From: Bacillus sp. SM2101
GTDB taxonomy: Bacteria; Bacillota; Bacilli; Bacillales; SM2101
Assembly: GCF_018588585.1 (NCBI RefSeq)
Contig: NZ_JAEUFG010000017.1
Location: forward strand, 1 to 64,000
Length of the DNA: 64,000 bases
Reading direction: 5' to 3'
Shown: in pieces, positions 53,548 through 63,921 of the stretch
Layout of the letters: every line of letters begins with the position of its first letter
How positions within the stretch are numbered: position 1 is the first letter of the stretch
Program-made: the position numbers and the translations under genes
Notes under the pieces: model-generated
Databases searched by the model: none
What the model was told of the DNA's origin: nothing
The model's input: the letters and a program-made list of their open reading frames with translations, nothing else

Positions 53548-54477
53548 TTAATTTAAATTATTTAATTCAGCAAAAACATTCATGAGTGCTCTAGAAGGTG
53601 AGCTTAAGTAACGTTCGTGATGATAAGCAAAGACAAGTGTCCTTGTTGGATTTGAATCTATTTTAAAGTAAGTAAGTTGTTTATTAACATTTTGATGTAC
53701 GACCATATTCGGTACAACCGTCACGCCGAGGCCATTTTTTACTAGTGACTGCGCTGTTTCAATACTACTTGTTTCAAACTCTATCTGAGGTTGAAACCCA
53801 CTCTTTGCACATAACTCTAATACCGAATTTCGAAACCCAAAACCTTGCTTTAGCAGGATAAATGGACATTGGGACAAGCTTTCTAATGAAAGAGTACGGG
53901 CGTGCTGTATCTGTGATGGTGTTAATAGACTTTGAATATGGCTCGGCATCCAAGAGGTTATTTTTGTCGGTAGAACGATGTGAAGTGGCTCGGTAAACAT
54001 TGTTTTTGTAGTTAAGTATGTATTTTCTATTGGGAGAGCTACTATAGCAATGTCGATTTCCCCTTTAGCAGTTAAGGAAGTAAGCTGTTTTGTTGATTCT
54101 TCAACTAGCTTAATTTGAACATTGGGGTATCTTTGTTTGTATTCTTGAAGAAGTGGAGGTAATACATGACCACCTGTGACTGCTGTTGAACCGATGATTA
54201 ACTCCCCGCTTGTTCCTTGATTAACTTCTTTCATTTCACGAATTAAGTCGTTCCGCATAAGGACAATCTTTTCCGCTTTTTTTAAGAATCTCACTCCAGC
54301 AGGAGTTGGAGTAATGTTGCCATGCTTACGAATAAATAATTGTACCCCTAATTCATTCTCTAATTTAGAAATTTGCTTACTTAATGATGGTTGTGCAATG
54401 TGGAGGCTCTCTGCTGCTTTAGTAAAATTTCGGCTCTTGGATATAGCGAGTGCGTATTCTAATAATCTTATTTCCAA
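53548..54477 (-). CDS. LysR-family transcriptional regulator
   Basis: A 309-residue product from the TTG at 54477 (MEIRLLEYALAISKSRNFTK), eight bases after GGAGG. The N-terminal LysR winged HTH (about 3-62) includes NFTKAAESLHIAQPSLSKQI SKLE, and a two-lobed effector-binding domain (about 90-300) follows. CynR/YwbI-like by general character; the effector is unknown. It is divergent from a methyltransferase gene (start 54596) with 118 bp between the starts, so that gene is its likely target. Confidence 0.9.
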   Translation of the reverse strand: MEIRLLEYALAISKSRNFTKAAESLHIAQPSLSKQISKLENELGVQLFIRKHGNITPTPAGVRFLKKAEKIVLMRNDLIREMKEVNQGTSGELIIGSTAVTGGHVLPPLLQEYKQRYPNVQIKLVEESTKQLTSLTAKGEIDIAIVALPIENTYLTTKTMFTEPLHIVLPTKITSWMPSHIQSLLTPSQIQHARTLSLESLSQCPFILLKQGFGFRNSVLELCAKSGFQPQIEFETSSIETAQSLVKNGLGVTVVPNMVVHQNVNKQLTYFKIDSNPTRTLVFAYHHERYLSSPSRALMNVFAELNNLN

Positions 54478-54595
54478 CAATATAACCTCCATAGCTAAAA
54501 GCTATTAATATAATAGATTATATATCTTAGACGAATACTTTTCCATTGGCTATGATGAAACTACCTTTAATTAATGCTAGAGGAGGGGTAAGCCA

Positions 54596-55351
54596 TTGAA
54601 TAGCTGGAATGCAAACTTGTACGATGACAAGCAACATTTTGTTTCAAATTTTGGCAAAGAACTAATAGAACTGCTTAATCCACAAGAAGGAGAAGAAATT
54701 CTTGACTTAGGTTGTGGAACAGGTGACCTTGCAAATGAGATATTTCAATTTGGATCAGTGATAGTTGGAATTGACTCGTCTGAAGAAATGATTCAACAAG
54801 CACGAAGCAAGTATCCGTCCATTTCATTTCTTATCCAAGATGGTGAAACCTTTCTAACTCACGATAAATATGATGCTGTATTTTCCAATGCGGCTATTCA
54901 CTGGATGAAGCAGACGTCAAAAGTTGTTGAAAATATTTCACATGCGTTAAAGCCGGGTGGAAGGTTTGTAGCTGAGTTTGGTGGGAAATACAATGTAGAA
55001 ACAATTATTAAAGCTATATCAAGTGTACTATATAGTGAGTTTGGGATAGATGCTTCAGTAAGAAACCCTTGGTATTTTCCAAGTGTAGGAGAATACACTA
55101 CTTTACTTGAAGAGCATGGTTTTACAGTTCATTACGCTCAATATTTTGATCGACCGACATTACTGGCCGACCAAGAAGAAGGGTTGAATCATTGGTTAGA
55201 TAGTTTTGCTAGCGATTTTTTTGTTGGGTTTAGTGAAGAACAGCAGCTTCATTTATACAGATTAGTTAATGAGAAAATAAAACCTCAATTGTTTCATCAA
55301 GGATCTTGGGTTGCGGATTATAAAAGGATTCGTATTATAGCTGTAAAATAA
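54596..55351 (+). CDS. Class I SAM-dependent methyltransferase (Tam-like)
   Basis: A 251-residue methyltransferase: motif I EILDLGCGTGDLAN, Asp of IVGIDSSEEMI binding SAM ribose, motif DAVFSNAAIHWM, and LKPGGRFVAEFGG. The AAIHWM signature resembles trans-aconitate 2-methyltransferase-type enzymes. It is cytosolic; substrate unknown. The TTG start at 54596 follows AGAGGAGGGG. It is divergent from a LysR regulator, and repeat copy C begins at its stop codon. Confidence 0.85.
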   Translation: MNSWNANLYDDKQHFVSNFGKELIELLNPQEGEEILDLGCGTGDLANEIFQFGSVIVGIDSSEEMIQQARSKYPSISFLIQDGETFLTHDKYDAVFSNAAIHWMKQTSKVVENISHALKPGGRFVAEFGGKYNVETIIKAISSVLYSEFGIDASVRNPWYFPSVGEYTTLLEEHGFTVHYAQYFDRPTLLADQEEGLNHWLDSFASDFFVGFSEEQQLHLYRLVNEKIKPQLFHQGSWVADYKRIRIIAVK

Positions 55352-55515
55352 GTTCGCTGTATGCGTATAGAATGAATTTTTCGTACGAAAAAATAAACAC
55401 GTATACTACTAGGTTTAGGGGCATCTTTTCTTCAATAAAACGATGACTGTTGAGTAAAACGACTTTCTAATCTTCAATTTAAGGAACTATAGCAACAAAG
55501 TTTACGAAAAGAGTC
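55352..55515 (+). repeat. MITE-like dispersed element, copy C
   Basis: CGCTGTATGCGTATAGAATG at the left, GGGGCATCTTTTCTTC in the middle, and AGCAACAAAGTTTACGAAAAGAG at the right; same orientation as copies A and B. It starts directly after the methyltransferase stop codon. Confidence 0.65.
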
Positions 55516-55571
55516 AATAATTTAGATATATATGATTTATTTGTTATAAAAATCATATTATTATGAATATA

Positions 55572-55600
55572 TTGAATGCTAAATTTTAATCTTCTATACT
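55572..55600 (+). promoter_or_regulatory. Sigma-A promoter for the leader-MFS transcript
   Basis: TTGAAT at 55572-55577, 17 bases, TATACT at 55595-55600; the expected start near 55607 gives a 190-nt leader. Confidence 0.65.
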
Positions 55601-55650
55601 ATATGTTAGCATCGGGAAGTGTTTAAAGCTATATAGAAAGGATGACGTCA

Positions 55651-55677
55651 ATGGGGTATGAATTTATTTTTATATGA
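55651..55677 (+). CDS. Eight-codon leader peptide candidate
   Basis: ATG at 55651 opens MGYEFIFI and stops at TGA (55675-55677). AGAAAGGATG lies 6 bases upstream as an SD. The hydrophobic F-I-F-I end recalls the stalling segment of ErmC-type leaders (I-F-V-I), though this likeness in eight residues is weak. It precedes a hairpin that masks the SD of the MFS gene, which is the context expected for ribosome-stalling control. Confidence 0.5.
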   Translation: MGYEFIFI

Positions 55678-55688
55678 ATTAAATGAGT

Positions 55689-55785
55689 TTGAACATCTGC
55701 TCGTAACTTATTAATTGGTTGCTACCCAAGAGCTCCTTCAATTTTTGCTTGACGAAAGTATAAGTTTGCAAAAAAGTTGAAGGAG
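55689..55785 (+). promoter_or_regulatory. SD-sequestering attenuator-like RNA structure
   Basis: CTCCTTCAATTTTTGC (55733-55748) pairs with GCAAAAA and TTGAAGGAG (ending 55785), separated by a two-base bulge, burying the ribosome binding site of the exporter. TTGAACATCTGCTC (55689-55702) can instead pair with GAGCTCCTTCAA, which would free that site. Mutually exclusive pairings after a leader ORF are the hallmark of translational attenuators. Folding energies were not computed. Confidence 0.6.
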
Positions 55786-55796
55786 TGTTAACTGAA

Positions 55797-56927
55797 ATGA
55801 AAGAAAAGAATTTCCGCATCCTATTATATTCATTTGTTTTATCAAGTGTAGCGGTCGCTATGTATCAGGGAGTTTATAAAAATTACTTATTAGATCATTT
55901 GTCCTTTTCTCCGACTCAATATGGTTGGGTTGATGGAATGAAGGAGCTGCCTGGATTATTTGCAGTTGGAATTGTCCTTATTGCATCACGGTTTACCCCA
56001 AAAGCTGTGTGGATTTGCTCTCTAATTGTGATTGCAGCAGGGTTAGTTTTATATACTGTCTCTGACAATTTGTTATTCATTATTATTTTCACTTTAATTT
56101 ATAGTACTGGGACACATTTAAGGGGGATACAAGGAGATTATTTAGTAACTGATTTTTCTACAGAACGGGATCGTTCCTATAAATTTGGACTAATTGCAAG
56201 TTATAATGCAGTAGCAAGTTTATTAGGAATGGGTTTAGTGTGGGGAATTAGTACGGTATCTTCATTTGAAACAATCTTTATTATAAGCAGTATTTTCGCA
56301 TTGATTAGCACAATTGCAGGGGTGAAGATCGTGCGAGCTAAAAGTTACTCTTCTCCCACAGTGAAATTAGTTTTTAAAAGGGCGTATACTCCTTATTATT
56401 TGTTGACTATCTTGTCTGCGACAAGGGAAATGTTTTTTATTACTTTTGGGACATTACTCTTGGTTGAAACATTTAATACTTCTGTACAATTAATGGCACT
56501 ACTTATGGCTGCTCACAGTATATGCGCCATTATTACGCGTCCATTAGTTGGTAAGGCAATACAGCGATGGGGTGAAGGAAGAGCACTTGCGGTTAATTAT
56601 ATCCTAGTTACGTTTGTATTCGTAGGGTATGCTTTGTTCGATTATGTCTATCTTATTTATTTTCTTTTTATCATTGATGATGTGTTAGTTGGTTTTGACG
56701 ATATCGGTATTTCATCTTTCGTAGGACGTCTTGTTCCCAGAGATGAATTAAGTGCGACGTTAGCAATGGGTAGTACAATAGCGCACGTTGTCGCAGTTTG
56801 TATCCCAATTCTAGGGGCAGTAGTTTGGACAATGTTTGGATCTATGATTATTTTTCTGATTGGTGCGATTGTAACGATTATAGCAGCGCTGTTTTCATTC
56901 AAGTTGACAAACTTTAAACCAATTTAA
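55797..56927 (+). CDS. MFS exporter under attenuator-like leader
   Basis: A 376-residue protein with about 12 membrane segments from the ATG at 55797, whose AAGGAGTG ribosome binding site lies within a stem. The N-terminus (NFRILLYSFVLSSVAVAMYQGVYK) and the mid-loop RDRSYKFGLIASYNAVAS fit drug/metabolite MFS exporters; no sub-family is certain. The leader ORF at 55651 and SD-masking hairpin suggest inducible expression, possibly by a ribosome-targeting compound that the pump exports. That link is an inference. Confidence 0.82.
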   Translation: MKEKNFRILLYSFVLSSVAVAMYQGVYKNYLLDHLSFSPTQYGWVDGMKELPGLFAVGIVLIASRFTPKAVWICSLIVIAAGLVLYTVSDNLLFIIIFTLIYSTGTHLRGIQGDYLVTDFSTERDRSYKFGLIASYNAVASLLGMGLVWGISTVSSFETIFIISSIFALISTIAGVKIVRAKSYSSPTVKLVFKRAYTPYYLLTILSATREMFFITFGTLLLVETFNTSVQLMALLMAAHSICAIITRPLVGKAIQRWGEGRALAVNYILVTFVFVGYALFDYVYLIYFLFIIDDVLVGFDDIGISSFVGRLVPRDELSATLAMGSTIAHVVAVCIPILGAVVWTMFGSMIIFLIGAIVTIIAALFSFKLTNFKPI

Positions 56928-56954
56928 CATTGTTTAGTTGTTATAAAAAAATGA

Positions 56955-56985
56955 GGCTATTTGAAAAGATCAATTTCAAATAGCC
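56955..56985. terminator. Bidirectional terminator
   Basis: GGCTATTTGAAA pairs exactly with TTTCAAATAGCC around seven bases; the minus strand then reads TCATTTTTTTATAAC. It lies between convergent genes. Confidence 0.85.
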
Positions 56986-57039
56986 CTCCTTATGTTCTAA
57001 TAAAAGCATGCTATATTATTATCTTAGTTTTACAAGTTG

Positions 57040-57948
57040 TTAAAATGTAGCTTGAGCAAAATAAAAATGCTCAAAAGCGCTTAATAGATCGTGTCTGTTG
57101 TTGAAATATCGCTTGTCAATATCCTCAGGAGAAAGGTGTTCGTAAAGTAGCATATCTATTTGCTGAAGTGATAAGTCCATCGTATTTGGGTCTAAGCCAG
57201 TTTTTAGAGGTTCTTGCGCTTGTTTAGCTATTTCTTGCATTTGTAATATACGTTTTGATGCTCTGTCTGGGTCAAATGCAGTATCATCTAAATAGTCAAA
57301 TACAATTGAACTTCCAGTGGGTATAATTCTTTTTAATGCTTGTAATGTTTCAAATATCGTGTCTATCGTTAAATAATACGTTACACCTAACCAGCTGATA
57401 AACGTCAATTTCTTAGGTGAGAATGAAGATTTAATAAGCACATTAGTAATGTTTTCTTCTGTGAAGTCTATAGGGATGAATTGCACGTTGTTAGGTATTT
57501 CCCACTTGAGTTCAGCCATTCGCTTTATTTTGAGAGTCTGAGTTGCAGGATGATCAAGTTCAAAAACTTGTAAATGGTTTATTAATTCCGTTTTGCGATA
57601 CGCAAATGTGTCAAAGCCTGCTCCCAATATAATATATTGTTCAACCCCTCTAGTAATAGCATTTTCTAAACAATCCTCCACATATTTTGCTCGGCTCACA
57701 GTTTGAGGAATACATTGGGTGCTCATAACCCAATTTAATGCATCTGTTATATTGCTATATTTTGATGCGTTTTCTGGATTGAAAAATGATATGGCCTTAG
57801 CCCAATTATGTCCAATCATGGCACTTTCTTCGTCTGATATTAGCTCTTGTGCAAGGAAATCATCAAAGATGATGGGGGAATGGTGTTGTGAATGATAGGA
57901 TCTAGCAAAGGCACTAACAATTGCGGTTAGGCTTGCTTTGTTATTCAC
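57040..57948 (-). CDS. Leucine carboxyl methyltransferase-like SAM methyltransferase (Ppm1 family)
   Basis: A 302-residue protein of the LCM/TIGR00027 type: ARSYHSQHHSPIIFDDFLAQ ELI at the N-terminus, the Arg-x-x-Tyr segment VSRAKYVEDCL, EQYIILGAGFDTFAYR for SAM binding, VFELDHPATQTLK, and FISWLGVTYYLTIDTI. O-methylation of a carboxylate or phosphate on a small molecule is typical for secondary-metabolite homologues. GTG start at 57948 after AAGGAGATG. Monocistronic. Confidence 0.85.
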   Translation of the reverse strand: MNNKASLTAIVSAFARSYHSQHHSPIIFDDFLAQELISDEESAMIGHNWAKAISFFNPENASKYSNITDALNWVMSTQCIPQTVSRAKYVEDCLENAITRGVEQYIILGAGFDTFAYRKTELINHLQVFELDHPATQTLKIKRMAELKWEIPNNVQFIPIDFTEENITNVLIKSSFSPKKLTFISWLGVTYYLTIDTIFETLQALKRIIPTGSSIVFDYLDDTAFDPDRASKRILQMQEIAKQAQEPLKTGLDPNTMDLSLQQIDMLLYEHLSPEDIDKRYFNNRHDLLSAFEHFYFAQATF

Positions 57949-58160
57949 TTAAACATCTCCTTAACATATTTAAGTAGTTAACTACTTAGTTCAATCAGCG
58001 CTAATCATATTCTAACACAGAAATGGCAGAAATAGAAATAAATATTTAATTATAACATATAATTAAATATTCGTCAATATATTTTTATAGTTCTATTTCT
58101 TTTTATTAATACATAAGTATTATAGATAAACATAGTTACAGCTAGAAGGGAGAGGTAGTA

Positions 58161-59033
58161 ATGTATTACCGCTTACTCGCTATCAATATTGATGGAACTC
58201 TACTACGGTCAAATGGTCGGTTACAAAAAGGTGTAAAGGAAGCAATTCAGTTTGTTCAAAATAAAGATGTGTATGTAACACTAATTACAGGCAGAAACTT
58301 TTTGTCAGCTCAAAAAGTAGCGAAGGCTATAAAAATAGATTCCTTACTTGTAACTCTTAATGGGGCTTTTATTGCTAGTTCTATAGATCGTCCAATCTAT
58401 GTAAATGGTTTATCAGAGGAGAGAACTTTTAATATTGTGCAAGTGTTAGAAAATTATGATTGCAATATAAGATTAATTCATGAAAAATTCTCTTTAGGCA
58501 ATAGAAAAAGAGCAACAGAAAATATAGTTGCAAAAGCAGTTTTAAATAGTGGTGATCCTTTGTTTTATCCATTGCAATTTGTTGATTCATTAGGTGACCA
58601 TTTACGCGATAATCCAGTCTCAGCTCTAAAAATAGAAGTGTATTTTTCCAATAAAGATGAGAAGGAAAAAGTAGAGGAAACGATTAGCAAAGCTTTCCCA
58701 ACGCTCTCTATACTTGCACATATTGAAAATAAAATTGAAATTATTCCAGAAGGGGTGTCAAAGCTTAACGGATTGAAGAGATTAGGTGAGCATATTGGTA
58801 TTCAATTGAATGAAATGGTTGCAATTGGTTATGCGATAGATGATTTACCTATAGTTAAAAAAGTAGGCTTAGGTGTAGCGATGTGGGATTCACCTAATGA
58901 GGTGAAAAAGGCAGCAGATTGGATTACACGTACGAGTAATCAACAAGGTGTAACATATATGATTAAAGAACATTTTCGTAAGCAACAACGAAAAGAATTT
59001 CTCCGTGAAGTAAGTCGTTCAGGTGATAACTAA
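58161..59033 (+). CDS. yhaX: Cof-type HAD-like protein YhaX, catalytic residues replaced
   Basis: A 290-residue Cof/HAD-IIB-fold protein resembling Bacillus YhaX. Motif I reads LAINIDGTLL, so the nucleophile Asp is Asn9. Motif IV reads VAIGYAIDDLP, with Tyr224 instead of the Asp of GDxxND. Motif II Thr (LITGR) and motif III Lys (VSKLNG) remain. The loss of the nucleophile suggests a pseudo-phosphatase. YhaX is a sporulation-associated protein in B. subtilis as I recall it. GGGAGAGG precedes the ATG. Confidence 0.75.
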   Translation: MYYRLLAINIDGTLLRSNGRLQKGVKEAIQFVQNKDVYVTLITGRNFLSAQKVAKAIKIDSLLVTLNGAFIASSIDRPIYVNGLSEERTFNIVQVLENYDCNIRLIHEKFSLGNRKRATENIVAKAVLNSGDPLFYPLQFVDSLGDHLRDNPVSALKIEVYFSNKDEKEKVEETISKAFPTLSILAHIENKIEIIPEGVSKLNGLKRLGEHIGIQLNEMVAIGYAIDDLPIVKKVGLGVAMWDSPNEVKKAADWITRTSNQQGVTYMIKEHFRKQQRKEFLREVSRSGDN

Positions 59034-59125
59034 ATAGAATCTTGTCCGTCACGTTAATAGTTGCGGTTGAGAGTCTCATCGGGTATACCTCACTTTACAA
59101 ATTAATTTAACAACCTATCCGATAA

Positions 59126-59157
59126 GTGATTTTAATTTAATCACGAGACTTTTTAAT
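59126..59157 (+). terminator. yhaX terminator
   Basis: GTGATT pairs with AATCAC, extended by an outer GAGTCTC/GAGACT pairing from 59068, followed by TTTTTAATA. Confidence 0.65.
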
Positions 59158-59318
59158 ATCAAATATTTATTGAAAAGCTTTAAGTTAAAAAAGTAATAGT
59201 TTTTTAGAAAACACCTATTATGGTCAAAACACATTTTGATGTAGATTTGAAAGAAAGATGAGATGTGTTGTGTTGGATAAAGTCACGATGTTCACAAAAA
59301 AATGCGTTGGTATTCCCC

Positions 59319-59352
59319 TTTGGATATGGTATCTAAAGGGGTGTTTTTATAG
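59319..59352 (+). terminator. Orphan terminator
   Basis: CCCCTTT pairs with AAAGGGG, followed by TGTTTTTATAG. No gene lies directly upstream; a 39-codon ORF (59259-59378) runs through it and is not credible. Confidence 0.55.
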
Positions 59353-59462
59353 TGAAAAGAAAATAATATCTGAATAAATAGCTGTTAATTGACATAAAGC
59401 TGTTCCATTAGATTTATTACTAAACATGAAATAAAGTAGTGCTGTGATACAACATAAAGCAA

Positions 59463-59780
59463 TTAAAGTTTGCAGAAGGTACCTTTCTTCACTTTAATCA
59501 AGAAGTACACTATACTAGCCCAACCTTTCAGTAATATGTGAAAAAACTGGGATTTAAACAATGAATGTCAAGGTGAAGAATCTGTTAGGATAACACTCCA
59601 ATAGAGTCCTTCTTTGGGTACTTTAAAGGTGAATTCTATATAAAACCGTGTAGCACTTTGGAGGGACTGAAAAGAGAAGTAAGAAGTAATATGATGTACT
59701 ACAACAATTTTAGATATCAATGGAACTTAAAGAAGATGACTCCTGTTCAATACAGAAATTATCTTCTCCATGTGACATGA
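59463..59780 (+). pseudogene. Decayed IS3/IS150-type transposase C-terminus
   Basis: One frame reads HFNQEVHYTSPTFQ, stop, YVKKLGFKQ, stop, MSR, stop, RIC, stop, DNTPIESFFGYFKGEFYI, then REVRSNMMYYNNFRYQWNLK, then MTPVQYRNYLLHVT and the natural stop. This is the catalytic end of an OrfB transposase (the DNxPIESFFG element holds the DDE Glu). Four internal stops show it is inactive. The rest of the element is gone. It shares its C-terminus type with the partial copy at 1-45. Confidence 0.88.
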
Positions 59781-60042
59781 TCTTTTAGTTTTGTCCTGTA
59801 TTTTATAAACTGGTTAACCTTGTTTATTTTAGGGTCAAATTGTTTAGGAAAATTCTTATATTACGTAGCAGACTTTAAACTGCGATAAAACACGAACACC
59901 AAAATGGTTCCTAATGTTTAGCGTTAGTAAAAAGTAATTTTACACCAAGCCAAGTTACTTTTTCAATCGTGTTTTGAACCTTTGTAGAAACTAGCCATTG
60001 CTTAACATAATCTACTAGAAATACAATTACAGTAAATCATAA
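59781..60042. other. Intergenic DNA downstream of the IS remnant
   Basis: AT-rich, with GTTTTGTCC soon after the transposase stop, possibly the eroded element end, and a spaced AAGTAA repeat pair near 59932-59968. No gene found. Confidence 0.3.
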
Positions 60043-60207
60043 TATAATCATAAGTTTGATTTTGTTACTAAAAATGCATTCTCAAAAGCTGATACTAAGA
60101 ACCCAATTAATATAGTAGGTTTAGATATGCAACCACAACCGTACATAATAAAGGGATATTTTAAGGTAGAAATAAAGAACAGTAAACTTACAAGCTTAAA
60201 CTCTTGA
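60043..60207 (+). pseudogene. Possible C-terminal remnant of an unidentified protein
   Basis: From after a TAA at about 60040 to TGA at 60207 one frame reads a protein-like string: FDFVTKNAFSKADTKNPINI then VGLDMQPQPYIIKGYFKVEI then KNSKLTSLNS. No start codon with SD is present and upstream the same frame has stops. The family is not recognised. Confidence 0.3.
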
Positions 60208-60352
60208 AGTATTACTAGGTTATTAAATGATTTGTTTTTTTAAGCCCCCCTTTAAGAGACAAGGTGAACGAAATATATATGTGGAAGGAGGCGGAGTAAA
60301 TTTCAAAATAATAATTTCTAAAAATTTCAAACTATCTGTACGGGGGGACGAA

Positions 60353-62758
<2,406 letters not shown>

Positions 62759-62820
62759 TACTTTTACATAATTTATGCAAATACTCAACTAAGTTTAGTT
62801 TTATAATCTAGTAAAATAAA

Positions 62821-62861
62821 AAACTAATGATCCTTATAAAGTTAGACAAGTTCATTAGTTT
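62821..62861. terminator. Hairpin terminator
   Basis: AAACTAATGA pairs with TCATTAGTTT; the minus strand then reads TTTATTTTAC, so it serves minus-strand transcripts best, but also follows the CAP gene on the plus strand. Confidence 0.6.
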
Positions 62862-62863
62862 GC

Positions 62864-63115
62864 TTACAGGGTCTGATTCCGGTTTAGAGGTGGATTCAGG
62901 CCTTTAGTTTTGTCCTTAGTATGTCCATTGAGTCGATTAAGAATTAATTGTATATTTTTAGGATAGACGTATAAACCTGATGTAATGTTTGGAGAGTTAA
63001 CAACTAATCTAATCACTAGATCTTTCATACTAAATGGTATTGGTGGACTAATATTCGGATACTTATTTTGAAAGAAAGGTTTTGAATATGCAATTTTAGC
63101 ACACACGTTTCCCAA
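62864..63115 (-). CDS. Uncertain 83-codon ORF
   Basis: An open frame ending three bases before a hairpin whose T-tail is on the same strand. The product has mid-part SMKDLVIRLVVNSPNITSGL YVYP, is otherwise rich in Asn, Lys and Pro, and matches nothing I know. No clear SD precedes the ATG at 63115. It may be a gene remnant or chance ORF; only the terminator position supports it. Confidence 0.22.
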   Translation of the reverse strand: MGNVCAKIAYSKPFFQNKYPNISPPIPFSMKDLVIRLVVNSPNITSGLYVYPKNIQLILNRLNGHTKDKTKGLNPPLNRNQTL

Positions 63116-63195
63116 TGTTTTTTTACAATTTATATTTATTCCACTCTTTTATTAGTTCTGATGAAACAACCAATTAGATTACAAAAGATCTTTTC

Positions 63196-63228
63196 TAACC
63201 CCGTCTCAAAAAAATTAGGACGGGGTTA
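63196..63228. terminator. Hairpin between genes
   Basis: TAACCCCGTC pairs exactly with GACGGGGTTA around 13 bases. Tails are not strongly T-rich; it lies beyond the stop of the TetR gene on the minus strand. Confidence 0.5.
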
Positions 63229-63312
63229 AATGAATTTGAAGGCTGAGAAGTAAACAAATTTATTAATTGTAGATTCCAGTCTCTTTTAGAATTTACTTAT
63301 AGAATAACATTT

Positions 63313-63921
63313 TTATCTAATCTCAACTCCCGCTGCATTCGTGTGTCCTCTCAAAATAATTTGAGATATCATAACGGACATTTCTTCTGGAGATTTATGA
63401 TTTTCCTCTCTTAACCACCAATCTATTATTCCGACAAAAGCTGAGCTAGAAAAATGAAGAAGTACTTCTTTTGGAATTTTAAAATCAGCATCTGTCATTC
63501 CTAGATTTTTAAAATTTTCTTCGAATTTACCAATCATGACTTCCTCTAAGTTTTTTCTAAATTCATAAACTCCATGTTTTCCGAACATTACTTGGTAAAA
63601 GAAACGATGTTTTTCAACACTTTCATAAACTCTCTGAATGGTCATTTGATGGTTTGTTATTTTAAACTGTTGCTCTTCGATATGTTTATTAGAATCACCA
63701 TAAGATGTGATGAGTTCTTTTAATACTACATCCATCATTTGCTCTAATAAATCATACTTGTCTTGATAATGTAAATAAAATGTCGCGCGGTTTATCATCG
63801 CTTCATCTGCAATGTTTTGGATTGTAATGCTATCAAAACCTTTTTGTTGGAGTAATTTTAAGAAGGCTTCTCCAATTAGTTTTCTCGTACGAGTGATTCG
63901 TAAATCTTCTTTATTTGCCAT
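63313..63921 (-). CDS. TetR/AcrR-family regulator
   Basis: A 202-residue product from the ATG at 63921 (GGATGG 7 bases upstream; the in-frame TTG at 63936 overlaps that site). N-terminal TetR HTH (about 8-55): RKLIGEAFLKLLQQKGFDSI TIQNIADEAMINRATFYLHY Q. The C-terminal ligand domain resembles TetR_C_33/DhaS-like members with YQVMFGKHGVYEFRKNLE. The ligand and targets are unknown; its neighbour beyond the window edge is not visible. Confidence 0.88.
   Translation of the reverse strand: MANKEDLRITRTRKLIGEAFLKLLQQKGFDSITIQNIADEAMINRATFYLHYQDKYDLLEQMMDVVLKELITSYGDSNKHIEEQQFKITNHQMTIQRVYESVEKHRFFYQVMFGKHGVYEFRKNLEEVMIGKFEENFKNLGMTDADFKIPKEVLLHFSSSAFVGIIDWWLREENHKSPEEMSVMISQIILRGHTNAAGVEIR

Noticed and set aside
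59259-59378. 39-codon ORF downstream of yhaX
   Set aside because: It runs through a terminator-type hairpin and lacks a spaced SD.
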